Below are positions 61,767-64,000 of a stretch of 64,000 nucleotides of DNA, one piece after another. Numbering within the stretch: the first letter of the stretch is position 1; every line of letters begins with the position of its first letter. A program made the position numbers and the translations under genes. This stretch comes from CATOSP01 sp034422355 (GTDB taxonomy: Bacteria; Chloroflexota; Dehalococcoidia; Lucifugimonadales; UBA3495): positions 21,197 to 85,196 of the forward strand of contig DAOUJS010000072.1 of NCBI GenBank assembly GCA_034422355.1, read 5' to 3'. The notes under the pieces were generated by a model, which saw nothing but the letters and a program-made list of their open reading frames with translations, did no database searches and was not told the DNA's origin.

Positions 61767-62205
61767 GTGGATGACGTGGCTCAACCTGTCATTCCCCAAC
61801 CTTCGCAACGAAGGATTTACCGTGATAGAACCGCCGTCAGACCGCTACAACTGCGTCGCCTACACCGCGGGGGACACCAGCCAGTGGTGGGACCATACGC
61901 CCCGCCGCTACTGGCCGCCCCATGCGTCCAGGTCAGGCCGAATCGGCAGCCTGATTGAAGTGTTCGTCGTCCTCGGATACGAGCAATGCAAAGACGATAG
62001 CCTCGAGGACGGCCACCAAAAGATTGCCCTCTATGACGATAACGGCACCTGGCAGCACGCGAGCATTCAAATGCCCAACGGAGCATGGCGCAGCAAAATG
62101 GGCCAAGGACCAGTGATAGAACATCGCAGCCCCGACTCACTTTCCGGGGGACCCTATGGCAACCCGACGATCACCATGCAAAGGGAAACAAACATAGCCA
62201 ACTGA
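61753..62205 (+). CDS. DUF7689-like hypothetical protein
   Basis: ATG 61753 (MATPRWMTWLNLSFPNL) overlaps the preceding stop. 150 aa with SDRYNCVAYTAGDTSQWWDH, RRYWPPHASR, SLIEVFVVLGYEQC and KIALYDDNGTWQHASIQM then AWRSKMGQGPVIEHRSPDSL. The NCxAxAxGD...WW and KIALY patterns are those of a small cysteine-peptidase-like family known as DUF7689; function is not established. The preceding small gene may be a specificity or immunity partner, by arrangement only. Confidence 0.6.
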   Translation: MATPRWMTWLNLSFPNLRNEGFTVIEPPSDRYNCVAYTAGDTSQWWDHTPRRYWPPHASRSGRIGSLIEVFVVLGYEQCKDDSLEDGHQKIALYDDNGTWQHASIQMPNGAWRSKMGQGPVIEHRSPDSLSGGPYGNPTITMQRETNIAN

Positions 62206-62207
62206 CG

Positions 62208-62555
62208 AAAAACCTCCAAGGGAGTGCTGTCCGTTCGTATGCGCAACATAAACTGCACGATGCTTGTGAGGCGTACATCAAGAGGGTCGCCCCAGAGGTG
62301 CTTGAATGGCGCAACAAAATCGCGGCCCACAGGGTCGCCACTGATCCCAGGCGGTCTGATAGTCTGGCTCTCCTCACATATTCGACCATGCCTGGGGTCG
62401 GGTACCATAGTCCTTACTACTGGGTTGGTCATTTCACACTTACCTTAGGTGATGGCAGTTCTGCTGCCTTACCGCAGTGGTCGCTAACGAAAAAGTACGA
62501 GGAACTGTCTTCAAGATTCTGGCCCAACAGAAAACTCAGGGAGCTTGATTGGTGA
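62208..62555 (+). pseudogene. 5'-truncated hypothetical gene fragment
   Basis: The frame reads LQGSAVRSYAQHKLHDACEA, EVLEWRNKIAAHRVATDPR, SPYYWVGHFTLTLGD and WSLTKKYEELSSRFWP, plausible for the C-terminal half of a HEPN-like or otherwise helical family. No in-frame ATG, GTG or TTG precedes the conserved part; upstream only the out-of-frame end of the DUF7689 gene is found. I take it as a remnant after a deletion. The 62556-62708 gap contains no gene I recognise. Confidence 0.45.
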
Positions 62556-62708
62556 AACCTCCAATAGCCGATGGCGGGAAAAATGGAGGAAACACCGCGG
62601 ACCAGGACGACGGTACAGCCGGGCAGCAGGGCGGACTTTGCCAGCCCAGAGTTGGAAGCGGGGCAGCGTGCAGACTTGGAGGGGGCCGAACACCGTAGGA
62701 GATAGGGC

Positions 62709-62939
62709 ATGAAATCACTGGACAGGATTACCTTCGATCCCGCCGTCATGGGGGGCAAGGCGTGCGTCCGGGGCATGCGCGTAACCGCCGGTACGGTAGT
62801 AGGGCTGTTGGCGGCCGGCCGCTCCCGTGCGGAGATAATTCAAGCTTACCCGTATCTTGAGGGGGAAGACATCGACCAGTGCCTGGCCTACGCGGCCTGG
62901 CGGCTGGAGGAACGCGAGGTCCCTCTTTACGCGCCATGA
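62709..62939 (+). CDS. DUF433-family antitoxin
   Basis: 76 aa: ITFDPAVMGGKACVRGMRVTAGTVVGLLAAGRSRAEIIQAYPYLEGEDIDQCLAYAAW is the DUF433 winged-helix fold, here cited only by its termini ITFDPAVMGGKACVRGMRV and LEGEDIDQCLAYA. Partner of DUF5615 PIN-like toxins in VapBC45-type modules. Its stop overlaps the ATG of the toxin by four bases. Confidence 0.85.
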   Translation: MKSLDRITFDPAVMGGKACVRGMRVTAGTVVGLLAAGRSRAEIIQAYPYLEGEDIDQCLAYAAWRLEEREVPLYAP

Positions 62940-63304
62940 GGCTGAAATTCCCCGTTGACATGAACCTGTCACCCCAATGGGCGCCCGTTCTGCGGAAGCA
63001 CGGGTGGCAGGCAGTGCACTGGTCCACCGTTGGAGACCCGGGCGCCAGCGACAAAGAAATCATGGACTGGGCCAGGAGTAACCAACACGTCGTGTTCACC
63101 CACGACCTGGACTTCGGCACCATGCTGGCGCTCTCGCACGGAGCTGGGCCGAGTGTGCTACAGGTTCGCACGGAAGACACCCTGCCGGACTATCTGGAGG
63201 AGCCGGTCGTTGCTGCTCTCAACCAGCATGAAGCCGACTTGTCCGCTGGGGCCCTGGTCGTGGTTGACGAAAGCCGAAATCGGGTCCGAGTGCTGCCGAT
63301 ATGA
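62936..63304 (+). CDS. DUF5615 PIN-like toxin
   Basis: 122 aa. LKFPVDMNLSPQWAPVLRKHGW, DPGASDKEIMDWARSNQHVVFTHDLDFG and LQVRTEDTLPDYLEEPVV are DUF5615 features with acidic residues in PVDMNLS and THDLDFG. Probable RNase, neutralised by the preceding DUF433 protein. Overlaps both neighbours at ATGA sites. Confidence 0.85.
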   Translation: MRLKFPVDMNLSPQWAPVLRKHGWQAVHWSTVGDPGASDKEIMDWARSNQHVVFTHDLDFGTMLALSHGAGPSVLQVRTEDTLPDYLEEPVVAALNQHEADLSAGALVVVDESRNRVRVLPI

Positions 63305-63645
63305 GACTGCATGCCGTGCGTCCCCAACCGATGACGCCAGCGATGCCAATATCACCACGCATCAGGACGACAGTATTGCCAGGAGGCGAGAAGCAGGAAA
63401 TGGAACTGTACGAGTTGGACTACATCCTGCACGAACCCTGCGAAGACCAGGGATGGTTCTACATGGCCGAGATACCGGCGCTGCCCGGCTGCCGGGCTTG
63501 GGCTGAGACCGCTTCCGGGACCCTAGCCGAGCTGTCGGCGGTGGCGGAGCAGTTCATCCTGTCCTACAAAGACCGGGGCAAACCCCTGCCCGCCGCGATA
63601 ACCCCGTCCTTAGCCGGAAAGGGCAGAATCTCCGTGGCGGTATGA
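63301..63645 (+). CDS. HicB-family antitoxin
   Basis: ATG 63301 overlaps the toxin stop; the family region begins at ATG 63400 (MELYELDYILHEP), which may be the actual start, preceded at some distance by AGGAGG. EDQGWFYMAEIPALPGCRAWAETASGTLAELSAVAEQFI is the HicB core; here only the ends FYMAEIPALPGCRAWAE and ELSAVAEQFILSY are quoted. No HTH. Followed by the HicA gene with overlap. Confidence 0.75.
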   Translation: MRLHAVRPQPMTPAMPISPRIRTTVLPGGEKQEMELYELDYILHEPCEDQGWFYMAEIPALPGCRAWAETASGTLAELSAVAEQFILSYKDRGKPLPAAITPSLAGKGRISVAV

Positions 63646-63851
63646 CCTACCGGGAACTGACGAGAAAACTCCGCCGACTGGGATGCGCCTGGGAACGCCA
63701 GGCCGGAGGTTCTCACGAAATTTGGGTCAATCAGGCCAACGACAGGGAAACCACCATTCCGAGGCACGCCAACCGCGACCTGCCCGTTGGAACCATCCAC
63801 GGAATCCGCAGGGATCTGGGCATCACCAGGCAAGAATTCGACCGGGCCTAA
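63642..63851 (+). CDS. HicA-family mRNA interferase toxin
   Basis: 69 aa. MTYRELTRKLRRLGCAWER, AGGSHEIWVNQAND with the catalytic-type His in GSHEIW, and TIPRHANRDLPVGTIHGIRRDLGI is the complete HicA fold. ATG overlaps the HicB stop. Antitoxin-first order here, opposite to the hicA-hicB pair at 29987-30477. Confidence 0.85.
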   Translation: MTYRELTRKLRRLGCAWERQAGGSHEIWVNQANDRETTIPRHANRDLPVGTIHGIRRDLGITRQEFDRA

Positions 63852-64000
63852 ACTAAAGCCAAGGTGAAATGTACATATCGCTAGACCGCACTTTCGGTGG
63901 CCACCCGGCTGGAGCCTAAAGGTGATATGAGGCGCTGTGGAGTCCTTTCAGTCGTTTTCAAAACCCCGGAAATGCACATCCCACCTTGGTATTGGTTTAG
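63852..64000. other. Window end, no gene recognised
   Basis: The last 149 bases contain no frame, repeat or signal that I can support. Confidence 0.4.

Overview
The window looks like a chromosomal segment of an uncultured, GC-rich bacterium, most likely a Chloroflexota member of the SAR202/Dehalococcoidia type. This is an inference from gene content: a DUF2298 membrane protein next to an Agl23-like GT39 protein, LLM-class flavin oxidoreductases, two related MBL-fold hydrolases, an MFS carrier, Uma2, and an S16-KH-RimM cluster. No rRNA, tRNA, CRISPR array, IS element or origin was recognised.

Layout. 1-3.9 kb: 3' part of a large Calx-beta/Ig-like repeat surface protein. 4.0-6.3 kb: a DsbA/FrnE-like gene with an in-frame TGA at its active-site Cys, then rnc and ftsY. 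6.4-14.4 kb: cell-surface glycan/lipid membrane block (DUF2298, Agl23-like, UPF0104, FAD oxidoreductase). 14.6-15.7 kb: Tat-signal micro-protein and MBL hydrolase. 15.7-21.2 kb (minus): mutL, HAD-like protein, ArsC/Spx-like gene (again with TGA at the first Cys of CxxC), mutS. 21.4-27.4 kb (minus): NuoE/NuoF/NuoG-like plus ferredoxin-NADP reductase, probably one soluble NAD(P)H-ferredoxin complex. 27.5-29.7 kb: MFS, Uma2. 30-37.3 kb: accessory region with HicAB, orphan and broken ORFs, an MmeI-like type IIL restriction-modification enzyme and a nucleoside-deoxyribosyltransferase/TIR-like protein. 37.3-41.7 kb: dehydrogenase, CMD protein, MBL hydrolase, apt, AI-2E transporter. 41.9-50.2 kb: uvrB, a DUF3467/DUF4258/YgiT module, ruvA, ruvC, yebC, rimM, khpA, rpsP, an unexplained structured leader transcript, fmt. 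50.3-55.9 kb: two LLM oxidoreductases, amidohydrolase, an unknown gene inserted beside a duplicated SDR gene end, and an intact SDR gene. 56-63.9 kb: eroded defence/toxin region with a PLD-SNF2 helicase, a PIN protein, a truncated methyltransferase, several fragments, and a four-gene overlapping DUF433/DUF5615/HicB/HicA operon.

The most notable result is the pair of probable selenoprotein genes. In both, a good ribosome-binding site and start precede an in-frame TGA exactly where the redox-active Cys belongs, the downstream frame is intact and family-like, and a hairpin lies at bacterial-SECIS distance. They are easily mis-annotated as shortened proteins lacking their catalytic residue. The second most unusual item is a promoter / perfect Shine-Dalgarno / 23-codon ORF / long-range helix / terminator unit upstream of rpsP.
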